NCBI RefSeq assembly: GCF_000369405.1
Contig: NZ_KB849998.1
Span: 479,969-543,968, forward strand
DNA: 64,000 nt
Reading direction: 5' to 3'
DNA from: Acinetobacter sp. ANC 3929
Lineage (GTDB): Bacteria > Pseudomonadota > Gammaproteobacteria > Pseudomonadales > Moraxellaceae
Positions 8,818-17,112 of this stretch are shown one piece after another. Below the pieces are notes generated by a model. The model saw nothing but the letters and a program-made list of their open reading frames with translations. It was not told the DNA's origin and did no database searches. Every line of letters begins with the position of its first letter. The first letter of the stretch is position 1. A program made the translations under genes and the position numbers.

Positions 8818-9762
8818 TTAATGCTGATGTGAAGGATCATGTGCTACTTCTTCATTCTGTTGATGGGTATGCTGACAATTCATTTCTGCATCATCTTCAA
8901 TTTGCAACGTCACCTCACCAATCTCATGTTCATGCGCCAACATATCAATTGCTGCACGATGTAGCTGATTACGATCTACATTCGGTGCAAAGAGATGTAC
9001 CGTGAGATGAATATTCTTTGATGTGATCGCCCATACCTTCAATTGGTGGATGCTCTCAACACCGTCCAATGCCAGCAAATCATTACGTAGTTTCTCAATA
9101 TCGACTTCTTCTGGTACGCCTTCCAACAAAATATTGATACTTTGTCTGAGCAGAATCCATGTTCTTGGTAAGACCCAGAAACCAATAGCAACCGCAAGAA
9201 TGGTGTCCACCCAGTACCAATTGGTGAAATAAATCACAATCGCACCAATGATCACACCGACCGAACCCAATGCATCGCTCAATACTTCGAGATAAGCACC
9301 CTTCATATTCAGGCTTTCCGCTGCACTCGACATTAAAATCTTCATCGAAATCAAATTGATGATCAGACCTAATGAAGCCACGATCAGCATGCCAACACTT
9401 TGAATCTCAGGAGGCTGAGTAAAACGCTGGTAGGCTTCGTAAAGAATATAGATTGCCACAAAGAATAGCATCGACGCGTTAAATAATGCCGCCAGAATTT
9501 CAAAACGTTGATAGCCAAAAGTACGCTTATTATCCGCTGGCCTTTTAGCAATTTTAATTGCAGCTAGAGCTATCGCCAAAGCAGCAGCATCGGTAAACAT
9601 ATGCGCAGCATCGGACAATAAGGCTAAACTTTGTGTAATTAAACCCGCGACCACCTCAACGATTAAGAATGTTGAAGTTAATACCAACGCAATCGTAAGT
9701 TTTTTTGCATTGCCTTCAGTAACGACTGCATGACTATGGTCATGCCCTTGATGTCCACTCAT
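8818..9762 (-). CDS. czcD: CDF-family zinc/cobalt/cadmium efflux protein CzcD
   Basis: This cation-diffusion-facilitator moves Zn(II) and related ions from cytoplasm to periplasm in exchange for protons. The 314 residues begin with a His-rich tail (HQGHDHSHA) and end with another (CQHTHQQ...HDPSHQH), both likely metal ligands. The helix 2 motif SLALLSDAAHMFTDAAAL holds the transport-site His/Asp residues, and helix 5 has the matching LSDALGSVG. The C-terminal cytoplasmic domain follows from about residue 205. It lies 133 bp downstream of czcA and is the last gene of the czc cluster. AAGGAGTCCAAC precedes the ATG. Confidence 0.93.
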   Translation of the reverse strand: MSGHQGHDHSHAVVTEGNAKKLTIALVLTSTFLIVEVVAGLITQSLALLSDAAHMFTDAAALAIALAAIKIAKRPADNKRTFGYQRFEILAALFNASMLFFVAIYILYEAYQRFTQPPEIQSVGMLIVASLGLIINLISMKILMSSAAESLNMKGAYLEVLSDALGSVGVIIGAIVIYFTNWYWVDTILAVAIGFWVLPRTWILLRQSINILLEGVPEEVDIEKLRNDLLALDGVESIHQLKVWAITSKNIHLTVHLFAPNVDRNQLHRAAIDMLAHEHEIGEVTLQIEDDAEMNCQHTHQQNEEVAHDPSHQH

Positions 9763-9787
9763 GTTGGACTCCTTATCATTATCAAAA

Positions 9788-9882
9788 ATAAGACCTATCT
9801 GTTTCAGGTCTTATCGTCAGCCAAAGCTGGGATAGCTTTGGCTAATTCAGATTCTTCTTAATAAAATGCTTAATTAAGAAGA
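9788..9882 (-). other. Three consecutive hairpins between czcA and czcD
   Basis: Three perfect inverted repeats lie in the czcA-czcD gap. They are ATAAGACCT/AGGTCTTAT (9788-9814), GCCAAAGCT/AGCTTTGGC (9820-9842) and TCTTCTTAAT/ATTAAGAAGA (9853-9882). None is followed by a long U-run on the mRNA strand. They look more like mRNA-stability or processing elements than a clean terminator, and they may set czcD expression apart from czcCBA. Confidence 0.5.
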
Positions 9883-9895
9883 TAGCATAAACGGA

Positions 9896-12800
9896 TTAAG
9901 TTGCGGTTTCCTGAATTTTTCGCTCTTTAGCTTCATTCATCCAACGATAAACCACAGGCAAGATCAACAAGGTCAGTAAGGTAGATGAAATAATCCCACC
10001 AATCACCACAGTTGCCAACGGGCGCTGTACTTCGGCACCTGTGCCTGTGGCAATCGCCATCGGGATAAAGCCGAGCGATGCGACAAAAGCCGTCATTAGA
10101 ACAGGGCGTAGACGTAATACCGCGCCATGCCATGTGGCGTAATGAACATCGTATTGTTCTCTTAGCTCTTTAATAAAACTGAGCATCACCAAACCGTTCA
10201 GTACCGCGACACCAGATAAGGCAATAAAACCTACGCCCGCAGACATCGACAATGGAATATCCCGAAGCCATAGCGCAACTAAACCACCTGACAATGCGAA
10301 TGGAACACCACTAAATACCAATAAGCTCTCTTTAAAATTATTAAAGACAGCCATTAACAGAACAAAGATCATCAGCAATGCCAATGGCACCACAATTTGC
10401 ATTCTGGCTTTAGCAGAGGCAAGATTTTCAAACTGACCGCCATAACCAAGCCAATAACCGCTTGGTAATTTTTGCTGTGCAAGTTTCTGTTGCATCTCAC
10501 CCACGAATGAGCCTAAATCACGATCTCGAACGTTGGTGGTCACCACAACACGGCGCTTACCATTTTCACGGCTAAGTTGTGCCAGACCTAAGATATTTTC
10601 AACCTTGGCCACATCTTGCAGTTTGATCAGACCACCATTCGGTAGCTGAATCGGCAACATCGCCAATTGCTGCGGGGTCCGCATGACATCATCGAGACGC
10701 ACCACAAAATCGAAGCGACGGTCACCCTGTAAAATCTGCCCAACACTTTGTCCACCGATACTCGCTGCGACTAAATCTTGAATGGATTTCACTGATAAAC
10801 CATATTGCGCCGCGAGAGCATGATCAATATCAACATTAAGTAAAGGTAAGCCATCCGTTTGCTCGACCTTCACTTCACTTGAGCCAGTGATGGTTCGTAA
10901 CGTTTGGGCAACTTTTTCTGCTTCTTGGTTCAAGACCTGCATATCATCACCAAAAATTTTCACCCCGATATCGCTACGCACACCTGAAATCAGTTCGTTG
11001 AAACGTAATTCAATCGGCTGAGAAAACTCACTGTTATTGCCCGGAATTTTCTCAACATAGGCCAACATTTTGGTCCGCAACTCATCGATTGTTTCTGACT
11101 TGTCGGGCCACTGATCTCTCGGCTTTAACAGAACAATTGCATCAGAAATATTGGGTGGCATCACATCGGTTGCCACTTCTGCCGTTCCTGTACGTGCAAA
11201 AATTGCCTTGATTTCAGGAAACTCTGCAAGTAACTGCTTCTCAACACTTTCCTGAATTTTGAGCGATTCCTCAATCCCTGTACTTGGTGCACGCATCAAT
11301 TGTAAAGCAAAGTCACCTTCGCTCAGTTGGGGCGCAAACTCACTTCCAACTCGAGAGCCAATCGCAGCCGTGAGGATCAAAATGGTCACTGCACCAGCCA
11401 CTACCACATAGCGAAAGGCATAAGCTTTATCTAGCAAAGCTTCATAATTGCGTTTTAGTGCAGCCATCCAGCGACTTTCTTTTTCTTTTACCTCACCCGT
11501 GACAAATAAAGCTACCGCAGCAGGAACGAAAGTCACCGATAAAATAATTGCTCCGATTAATGCCAATACCACCGTCATGGCCATTGGATGGAACATCTTC
11601 GCTTCCACACCTGCCAATGCGAAAATTGGCAAATACACCACCATAATGATGATTTGTCCAAAAATCAGCGGACGTCTTGCCTGCTTTGCTGCCAAGAATA
11701 CTTCAGTAAAGCGTTCAGAACGCGTCAATAATCGCCCTTTATGGTGCTGGGCTTCTGCTAACCGTCGAATACAGTTTTCAACGATCACCACAGCGCCATC
11801 GACGATAATCCCAAAATCCAGTGCACCCAAACTCATCAAGTTAGCACTAATTTTTTGCTCAGCCATACCTGCCAGCGTAAACAGCATCGACAAGGGAATA
11901 ATACATGCGGTAATCAGTGCCGCACGGAAGTTACCTAGGAACACAAACAGAATCACAATCACCAGGATTGCGCCTTCAATTAAGTTCTTGGCAACGGTCT
12001 TAATGGCTTTATCGACCAAATTACTGCGGTTATACACTGTTTCGATCACCACCCCTTCAGGCAATGAACGTTTGATTTCCTGCATTTTGCTATCTAATGC
12101 TTGGGCGATAGATTTACTGTTCTCACCCATCATCATCATGGCGATCCCGAGTACAGTTTCTTCACCATTATAGGTCGCGCCACCTGTTCTTAGGTCATGC
12201 CCAATTGAAACCGTTGCGACATCAGCAACACGAATGGGTAAACCATTTTTGGTACTGACTGTGACATTTTCAATGTCCTGTACCGTCTTCAACATGCCCG
12301 GAATACGAACTGTGAGTTGTTGACCATTTTCTTCAATAAAGCCCGCACCGCGGTTTTCATTGTTTTCAGTCAACACCGTTTGCAGGTCAGTTAAAGGAAT
12401 TTGCAATTGTTGCAAACGTTTTAAATCTGGGGAAACCACATAGGTCTTGTTGTAACCACCAATGGTATTAATTTCAGCAACACCAGGCACACGTTGTAAT
12501 TGAGGACGAATAATCCAGTCCTGAATTTCACGCAGGTCCATGGCTTGATAAGGCGTACCATCTGCTTTTTTGGCATTCGGTTCTGCCTTGACCACCCACT
12601 GATAAATCTCACCTAAACCCGTTGAAATCGGTGACATTTGTGGATCAATGTCATCAGGCAAGGCACTTTTGGCCTCTTGCAAACGTTGATTGATCAGCTG
12701 ACGTGCCCAATAAATATCGGTGCCATCTTTAAAAATCACCGTGACTTGGGATAAACCATAACGGGAAATCGAACGAGTCTGCTCCAGGTTTGGAATACCA

Positions 12801-13063
12801 GACATGGCATTTTCAATCGGATAAGTAATCCGTTGCTCAACCTCTGGTGCAGTAAATCCACCTGCCTGACTGTTAATTTGTACTTGAACATTGGTAATAT
12901 CGGGAACAGCATCAATTGAAAGCTTTTGATAGCTATAAATCCCGACACCAATCCATGCCACAACAAACAGCATGACCCAAATCGCATTGCGAATGGAAAA
13001 TTGAATAATACGGTCAAAGAGGCCTTCCGCAGGTGGAAGCCCCAAATTATCTTTAGTGTCCAT
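9896..13063 (-). CDS. czcA: Heavy-metal RND efflux pump, inner-membrane component CzcA
   Basis: This is the proton-driven inner-membrane pump of a tripartite CzcCBA system exporting Zn/Co/Cd across the cell envelope. It has about 1,055 residues with the usual two RND halves. The heavy-metal RND helix 4 signature is present (LDFGIIVDGAVVIVEN, with the two Asp and the Glu of the proton relay). The frame is open from an ATG at 13084, but the internal ATG at 13063 is preferred: AGGAG lies 9 bases before it and the first option has no ribosome site. With that start the gene overlaps the end of czcB by 11 bp, so the two are translationally coupled. Confidence 0.94.
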   Translation of the reverse strand: MDTKDNLGLPPAEGLFDRIIQFSIRNAIWVMLFVVAWIGVGIYSYQKLSIDAVPDITNVQVQINSQAGGFTAPEVEQRITYPIENAMSGIPNLEQTRSISRYGLSQVTVIFKDGTDIYWARQLINQRLQEAKSALPDDIDPQMSPISTGLGEIYQWVVKAEPNAKKADGTPYQAMDLREIQDWIIRPQLQRVPGVAEINTIGGYNKTYVVSPDLKRLQQLQIPLTDLQTVLTENNENRGAGFIEENGQQLTVRIPGMLKTVQDIENVTVSTKNGLPIRVADVATVSIGHDLRTGGATYNGEETVLGIAMMMMGENSKSIAQALDSKMQEIKRSLPEGVVIETVYNRSNLVDKAIKTVAKNLIEGAILVIVILFVFLGNFRAALITACIIPLSMLFTLAGMAEQKISANLMSLGALDFGIIVDGAVVIVENCIRRLAEAQHHKGRLLTRSERFTEVFLAAKQARRPLIFGQIIIMVVYLPIFALAGVEAKMFHPMAMTVVLALIGAIILSVTFVPAAVALFVTGEVKEKESRWMAALKRNYEALLDKAYAFRYVVVAGAVTILILTAAIGSRVGSEFAPQLSEGDFALQLMRAPSTGIEESLKIQESVEKQLLAEFPEIKAIFARTGTAEVATDVMPPNISDAIVLLKPRDQWPDKSETIDELRTKMLAYVEKIPGNNSEFSQPIELRFNELISGVRSDIGVKIFGDDMQVLNQEAEKVAQTLRTITGSSEVKVEQTDGLPLLNVDIDHALAAQYGLSVKSIQDLVAASIGGQSVGQILQGDRRFDFVVRLDDVMRTPQQLAMLPIQLPNGGLIKLQDVAKVENILGLAQLSRENGKRRVVVTTNVRDRDLGSFVGEMQQKLAQQKLPSGYWLGYGGQFENLASAKARMQIVVPLALLMIFVLLMAVFNNFKESLLVFSGVPFALSGGLVALWLRDIPLSMSAGVGFIALSGVAVLNGLVMLSFIKELREQYDVHYATWHGAVLRLRPVLMTAFVASLGFIPMAIATGTGAEVQRPLATVVIGGIISSTLLTLLILPVVYRWMNEAKERKIQETAT

Positions 13064-14288
13064 GCTCAGCCTCTCCTTTCTCAATCTCAGATTTCAAAAG
13101 GAAACTGCCCTGACTAACATATTGCTGTTTTTCAGTCAGGCCGGATTGAATTTCGACCCACAGTCCATCACTCGAGTAATTACCGAGCTGTACTGGCGTT
13201 GGGGTGAAATGCAATTTATCTTTTTCTTGCTTGGCCACAAAAACAGTTGCTTTGCCCTCGATCTGCTGAATCGCGCCTTTGGCAACACGCAGGACTGACT
13301 TTTTATCCGCACCATTCAATAACACATTGACCATCAAATTTGGTCGCAGTTCTTTGGCAGGGGTCAGTACTTTGGCACGAACTTGCAAACGACCCGTTTG
13401 TGTATCTGCCGCTGTAGTTAAGGTCTGAATCTGTGCTTTAAAAGTATTACTGGTTTGCAGGGATTTGAACTCGATCTGCTGATTTGGTTGTACATTGATG
13501 TTATTGACGCTTGGTAAAATAAACTCAATCCAAAGCTGATCCAATTGATCAATCACAAACAATTGCTTATCTGGAGTAATCTGCTCACCCACTACAATAT
13601 CTTTCAGGCTGACGACACCACTTAATGGTGCGGTCAACACATAACGTCCCTGACTTCCACTGGATGCACCTAAAGCAGATAAACGACTACGGGCTGCTTG
13701 TACCTGAATCTGTGCCTGACGATAGGCATTATAGGCACGTTGATAATCCTGACGCGCTGAAACGCCTTGTTCCCAAAGTTGCTTTTCACGCTGATAATCT
13801 TGCTGAGCAAGCGTTAAAGCCTCTTGAGCAATACTTAAATTGGCTTGCTGATCCACCAGATCTGGAATAAACAAAGTGGCTAAAACCTGTCCTTTCTTCA
13901 CTTGTTCGCCGAGTGCAGCATTGACACTTTCTACGCGTCCAGCAAAAGTTGCTGAAACATGCGCTTGCTGATCAGTATTGGTTACCAGTTTCGCAGGATA
14001 GGCATATTGCTGCCCCACTTCACCTACACCGACCTGAGCCAATTTAACGCCATATTCCGTCATTTGTTTTGGTGTTAGGTTTAAGCTGCCTTCCTCAGTT
14101 TCATCAGCATGTCCAGCCTCACCTTCAGTATGACCTTCTTCGCCTTCGGCATGACTATCACCTGCTACAGCCGCGTCACCACTGGCTTTGTTCTTGCCAG
14201 TAAAAAATAGTAAAGCGCTGAGGATTAAGCCAACAACGACAACCAGAATGACCCAAAACCACTGCTTTTTAGATTTATTTATCGACAT
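13053..14288 (-). CDS. czcB: Periplasmic adaptor (membrane fusion protein) CzcB
   Basis: This links CzcA to the outer-membrane channel CzcC. Of 411 residues, about 10-30 form a single membrane anchor (WFWVILVVVVGLILSALLFF). Next comes an acidic, His-containing stretch (residues 40-65, GEEGHTEGEAGHADE) that could bind metal. A lipoyl/hairpin region (about 110-220) contains two coiled-coil arms, and a beta-barrel domain follows. The ATG overlaps the czcC stop by one base (TAATG), and its own stop overlaps the czcA start, so CzcC, CzcB and CzcA are made from one coupled message. Confidence 0.93.
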   Translation of the reverse strand: MSINKSKKQWFWVILVVVVGLILSALLFFTGKNKASGDAAVAGDSHAEGEEGHTEGEAGHADETEEGSLNLTPKQMTEYGVKLAQVGVGEVGQQYAYPAKLVTNTDQQAHVSATFAGRVESVNAALGEQVKKGQVLATLFIPDLVDQQANLSIAQEALTLAQQDYQREKQLWEQGVSARQDYQRAYNAYRQAQIQVQAARSRLSALGASSGSQGRYVLTAPLSGVVSLKDIVVGEQITPDKQLFVIDQLDQLWIEFILPSVNNINVQPNQQIEFKSLQTSNTFKAQIQTLTTAADTQTGRLQVRAKVLTPAKELRPNLMVNVLLNGADKKSVLRVAKGAIQQIEGKATVFVAKQEKDKLHFTPTPVQLGNYSSDGLWVEIQSGLTEKQQYVSQGSFLLKSEIEKGEAEHGH

Positions 14289-15709
14289 TATTCTGCTCCT
14301 ACAACAGCGGGAAGGTTATTGGTATCTTTCCAAAGGGTCTGATTGATTTGATTTAACGCATCACTTGAACTGACGACACCAGATTCAATACCCAATGCCA
14401 AGCTCTCTGCCTCAATCTGTTTTTGCCATGCACTTTTAAGCAACTGTACTTTGTTTAAACGTTGATCCTGCAATTGCATAGTGGCTTGCTGCACATCGGT
14501 AATTGCATATTTACCCACTTTAAAACCCAACAGCATCTTTTCCTGTACGGTTTCAGACAATGGAATTTGTCGCTGATTGACCAGATCAAACTGTTGCTTT
14601 AGACCTGACAACTCTGCAGTTAACGTCTGAATCGCATTTAAGTTTTGTTGCTTATAAAACTGTTGCTGCTTGACCAGCAAATCTTGTTTAGCATTGGCGA
14701 TACGCAATGAATATTGCTGACGATTGAAAATATTTAGCGGAATATCAATGCCCACTCTGAACTTGTTATCAGTGGAATTCGTTTCCGCACTTTTACTTTG
14801 TACCATCCCTAAATTAAGAGTTGGATTCGGTCGGTTGGATACTTTCAAATAATCAATATTGGCTTTTTGTCGCACAATATCGAGTTGGATTGCCCGCTCA
14901 AATAGATTGTTCTGCAAATAGCTCTGCAAATCTTTTTGTTGCGGCCAGACATTACTTGCTCGGGCAGAGAATCGATAGTCAGTACTGCCCCATAAGTTTG
15001 CCAATTGGCGCTTTGCTGTGGCCAAAGCCAGTTCGGTTTGTTGAAATAAACGCTGATTTTCAATATGTGCCATCAAGGTACGGTCTAAATCAACCTGCGC
15101 AATGCTCCCAGCTTGCAGTCTTAAACGCGTTGCATCTAAAGTTGCCTGACTGTTTTTTAACTGTGCCTGAACAACATCATGCTCTAGCTCTAACACCACG
15201 ACCTGCGACCAAAGATATTTGACGGCCAATTCGAGTTGAGCATCGTATAATTCTTGATTAAGACTCACTTGGGACGCTTGCACATCAGCGAGTTTCACCG
15301 CTGCACGACGTTCACCAAAAACGTCTAGCTTTTGTGAAAGGCCAAACTCTAATTCCTTGTCTTTATCTGATCTGAAATCCGTTTGTTGAATCGAAATACT
15401 CGGGTTTGCCCATAAACGTGCTTGTTTAACATTGGCCTCGGCAATGCCTTGCTGAGTTTGCCAAACACCCATACTTGCCTGATGCTGTTTCACATCTTGC
15501 AGAATTTGTTCAAAATTCAGATTTTTCTGAACAGCCTGAGTCGAGGAATGATTCACATCAATTAAAGACTCTGCTGTAGCAGACTGACTAAAAATCACAG
15601 CCGTTAACGCAATCGCTAAGACTGACCATTTTAATGCCAATGAAGGCGCACCATGTTCTACTGCATTTTTATTCAATGCATAGGCACGCTGATTTAAATT
15701 TAAAGACAT
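14288..15709 (-). CDS. czcC: Outer-membrane efflux channel CzcC
   Basis: This TolC-like outer-membrane factor of the CzcCBA pump has 473 residues. A hydrophobic segment ending in SQSATA near residue 47 is the export signal. Two long helical repeats follow (about residues 75-250 and 270-455), with family phrases such as ARLWANPSISIQQ and RPNPTLNLGM. The N-terminus before the signal is long (about 27 residues), so a later start is possible. However, GGGGCTTTAT directly before the ATG at 15709 is a good ribosome site. That site lies inside a hairpin arm (see 15714-15763). Confidence 0.92.
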   Translation of the reverse strand: MSLNLNQRAYALNKNAVEHGAPSLALKWSVLAIALTAVIFSQSATAESLIDVNHSSTQAVQKNLNFEQILQDVKQHQASMGVWQTQQGIAEANVKQARLWANPSISIQQTDFRSDKDKELEFGLSQKLDVFGERRAAVKLADVQASQVSLNQELYDAQLELAVKYLWSQVVVLELEHDVVQAQLKNSQATLDATRLRLQAGSIAQVDLDRTLMAHIENQRLFQQTELALATAKRQLANLWGSTDYRFSARASNVWPQQKDLQSYLQNNLFERAIQLDIVRQKANIDYLKVSNRPNPTLNLGMVQSKSAETNSTDNKFRVGIDIPLNIFNRQQYSLRIANAKQDLLVKQQQFYKQQNLNAIQTLTAELSGLKQQFDLVNQRQIPLSETVQEKMLLGFKVGKYAITDVQQATMQLQDQRLNKVQLLKSAWQKQIEAESLALGIESGVVSSSDALNQINQTLWKDTNNLPAVVGAE

Positions 15710-15713
15710 ATAA

Positions 15714-15763
15714 AGCCCCGCAAATAATAAGGTTGCGGTGGGCTATTTTTCGGCTACCCCACC
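15714..15763 (-). promoter_or_regulatory. Two mutually exclusive hairpins between czcI and czcC
   Basis: In the minus-strand message, hairpin A pairs GGTGGG (starting at the last base of the czcI stop codon, 15763-15758) with CCCACC (15742-15737). Hairpin B pairs AGCC/CCGCAA (15744-15733) with TTGCGGGGCT (15723-15714). B contains the GGGG ribosome site of czcC. The two share the CCCACC strand, so only one can form at a time. A role in coupling czcC translation to czcI is inference. Confidence 0.45.
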
Positions 15764-16161
15764 TATAGCGGGGTCAATACAGGGGGTGGGTTTAGTTCTG
15801 ATAAATGCGGGGACTGGTAAGAATTAGACCAGTAATATTTAGGTTCAGCTTCATGAGCCCGTAAAATGGGTTCATTCAACTGTTGCTGTGCTTCGGTCAC
15901 GACCACATGGAAACAAGAAGGCAAATGATCATGATGATCCTGCAAACTTAATGGCATCGGTAAATCAGAAGCGTATTGATCAACCACTTTTGAATGTTTC
16001 TCAGAAACTTGTGCATTTTCAGGGACGTGATGCCCAAAATGATTCAAAGCACTGTATTCACCCGACTTTTCATGCGCACAATAAGCCGCTGCCACATTCC
16101 AGAAACTTTGGAACATGAACAAACTCAGCAAGACGGTCACAAAAATCGTTGAGCGTTGCAA
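15763..16161 (-). CDS. CzcI-like small periplasmic protein at the head of the czc operon
   Basis: This 132-residue protein has an N-terminal signal sequence and a Cys/His-rich start of the mature part (AAAYCAHEKSG, then HFGHHVPEN and HDHLPSCFHV). It resembles CzcI, the small exported protein found ahead of czcC in Cupriavidus, whose role in induction is poorly understood. The frame is open from a GTG at 16167. The AAGGG Shine-Dalgarno sits only one base from that GTG and seven bases from a TTG at 16161, so TTG is the better start. It is followed 53 bp later by czcC. Metal sensing or chaperoning is inference. Confidence 0.7.
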   Translation of the reverse strand: MQRSTIFVTVLLSLFMFQSFWNVAAAYCAHEKSGEYSALNHFGHHVPENAQVSEKHSKVVDQYASDLPMPLSLQDHHDHLPSCFHVVVTEAQQQLNEPILRAHEAEPKYYWSNSYQSPHLSELNPPPVLTPL

Positions 16162-16213
16162 CAGCACACCCTTACAGTAAATTGCACAAAGGCACTATAG
16201 CAGGCTATGCCAA

Positions 16214-16228
16214 TGTAATAAAATTACA
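16214..16228. promoter_or_regulatory. Possible operator in the czcI / lipoprotein divergent region
   Basis: The inverted repeat TGTAAT-AAA-ATTACA lies about 50 bp before czcI. A second short palindrome, TTTGTACAAA, is at 16236-16245. Either could bind the metal regulator of the czc operon. No regulator gene is adjacent, so this is weak. Confidence 0.35.
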
Positions 16229-16314
16229 AAACTTTTTTGTACAAACTTCCTTCTGATTTAAAACAGTTTTTTATTCTAAAGAGAAACAACTTTACCATTT
16301 CTTGAGTCATTCCT

Positions 16315-17007
16315 ATGTATAAAACCTTATCATTTTTACTATTCACTGCCTGTTTCGGCCTAAGTGGTTGCGCAACCACCCTATTAGATAAAGCTTTTCC
16401 GAATGAAACCACACAAACTCAATCAGTTACCTTAAAGCAAGATCAAATTATTGCTTTAGGTCAAGCTATTCAAAATCAAACCGAACAGGGCCTAGTCTTT
16501 ATCGGGCAGGATTTTAATTATTTAATGACGGATGGTAGTGCCGAACTGTTAAAACTCCTCAATACGATTCCAACAGAGCAACGCACTTTGACCAGCCCTT
16601 CACCGCTAGTGCTGACCATGGAAGATCCCAATCATTTCCGCGGGGTGTTACAAATTCGCTATAACACCCGAATGGTAGATCTTAATCAAAAGCAAAAAGT
16701 CTTATTAAAATCCTTAGGTTTTCGCCAAAACTTTGATTTGATCCAAAATCAGCAAACTGCACCCTATCCTTATATCAATGTATTTTTCAAAGGACAGCTT
16801 TATCAAGGATTAGATCACAAAAAAATTCAGCAGAAACTACCACAACCTTATCCAATCCTCCTCCAGCAACAGATAACGACCACCACCAAGCATCCAGTTA
16901 AACGTGCGACCCACATGGTGCTTTATCCTTTAGCTATGGCCTTCGATGTCATCACTGTTACTCCACTTTTGATATGGTCTGATATGCGGGGTGATTTTAA
17001 TAAATAA
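16315..17007 (+). CDS. Putative lipoprotein of unknown function
   Basis: This 230-residue protein begins with MYKTLSFLLFTACFGLSGC, a lipoprotein signal with lipobox LSGC and the lipidated Cys at residue 19. The next residues, ATT, do not include the Asp that retains lipoproteins in the inner membrane, so outer-membrane sorting is likely. A C-terminal hydrophobic stretch (MVLYPLAMAFDVITVTPLLIW, about residues 203-222) is typical of small Acinetobacter lipoproteins I have seen but is not diagnostic. It diverges from the czc operon. The function is unknown. Confidence 0.7.
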   Translation: MYKTLSFLLFTACFGLSGCATTLLDKAFPNETTQTQSVTLKQDQIIALGQAIQNQTEQGLVFIGQDFNYLMTDGSAELLKLLNTIPTEQRTLTSPSPLVLTMEDPNHFRGVLQIRYNTRMVDLNQKQKVLLKSLGFRQNFDLIQNQQTAPYPYINVFFKGQLYQGLDHKKIQQKLPQPYPILLQQQITTTTKHPVKRATHMVLYPLAMAFDVITVTPLLIWSDMRGDFNK

Positions 17008-17070
17008 ATACCAAATTCAGCAGATTCTATTGATATCGCAGATTCTGTTAAATCAACTTTTCATAAGCAT

Positions 17071-17101
17071 AAAAAAAACCAGCTCGAAAGCTGGTTTTTT
17101 T
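17071..17101. terminator. Bidirectional terminator between the lipoprotein gene and ettA
   Basis: A 12-bp stem (AAAAAACCAGCT / AGCTGGTTTTTT) with a CGAA loop and runs of A and T on the two sides. It serves two convergent genes. Confidence 0.88.
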
Positions 17102-17112
17102 ATTGACAGGAA

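Noticed and set aside
11448..12173. A 241-codon plus-strand frame opposite czcA
   Set aside because: It is antisense to the helix-4 region of czcA, has Ser/Thr/Ile-rich shadow composition, and has no ribosome site or family motif.
13625..13870. An 81-codon plus-strand frame inside czcB
   Set aside because: It is antisense to the coiled-coil arms of czcB, without a ribosome site or family resemblance.
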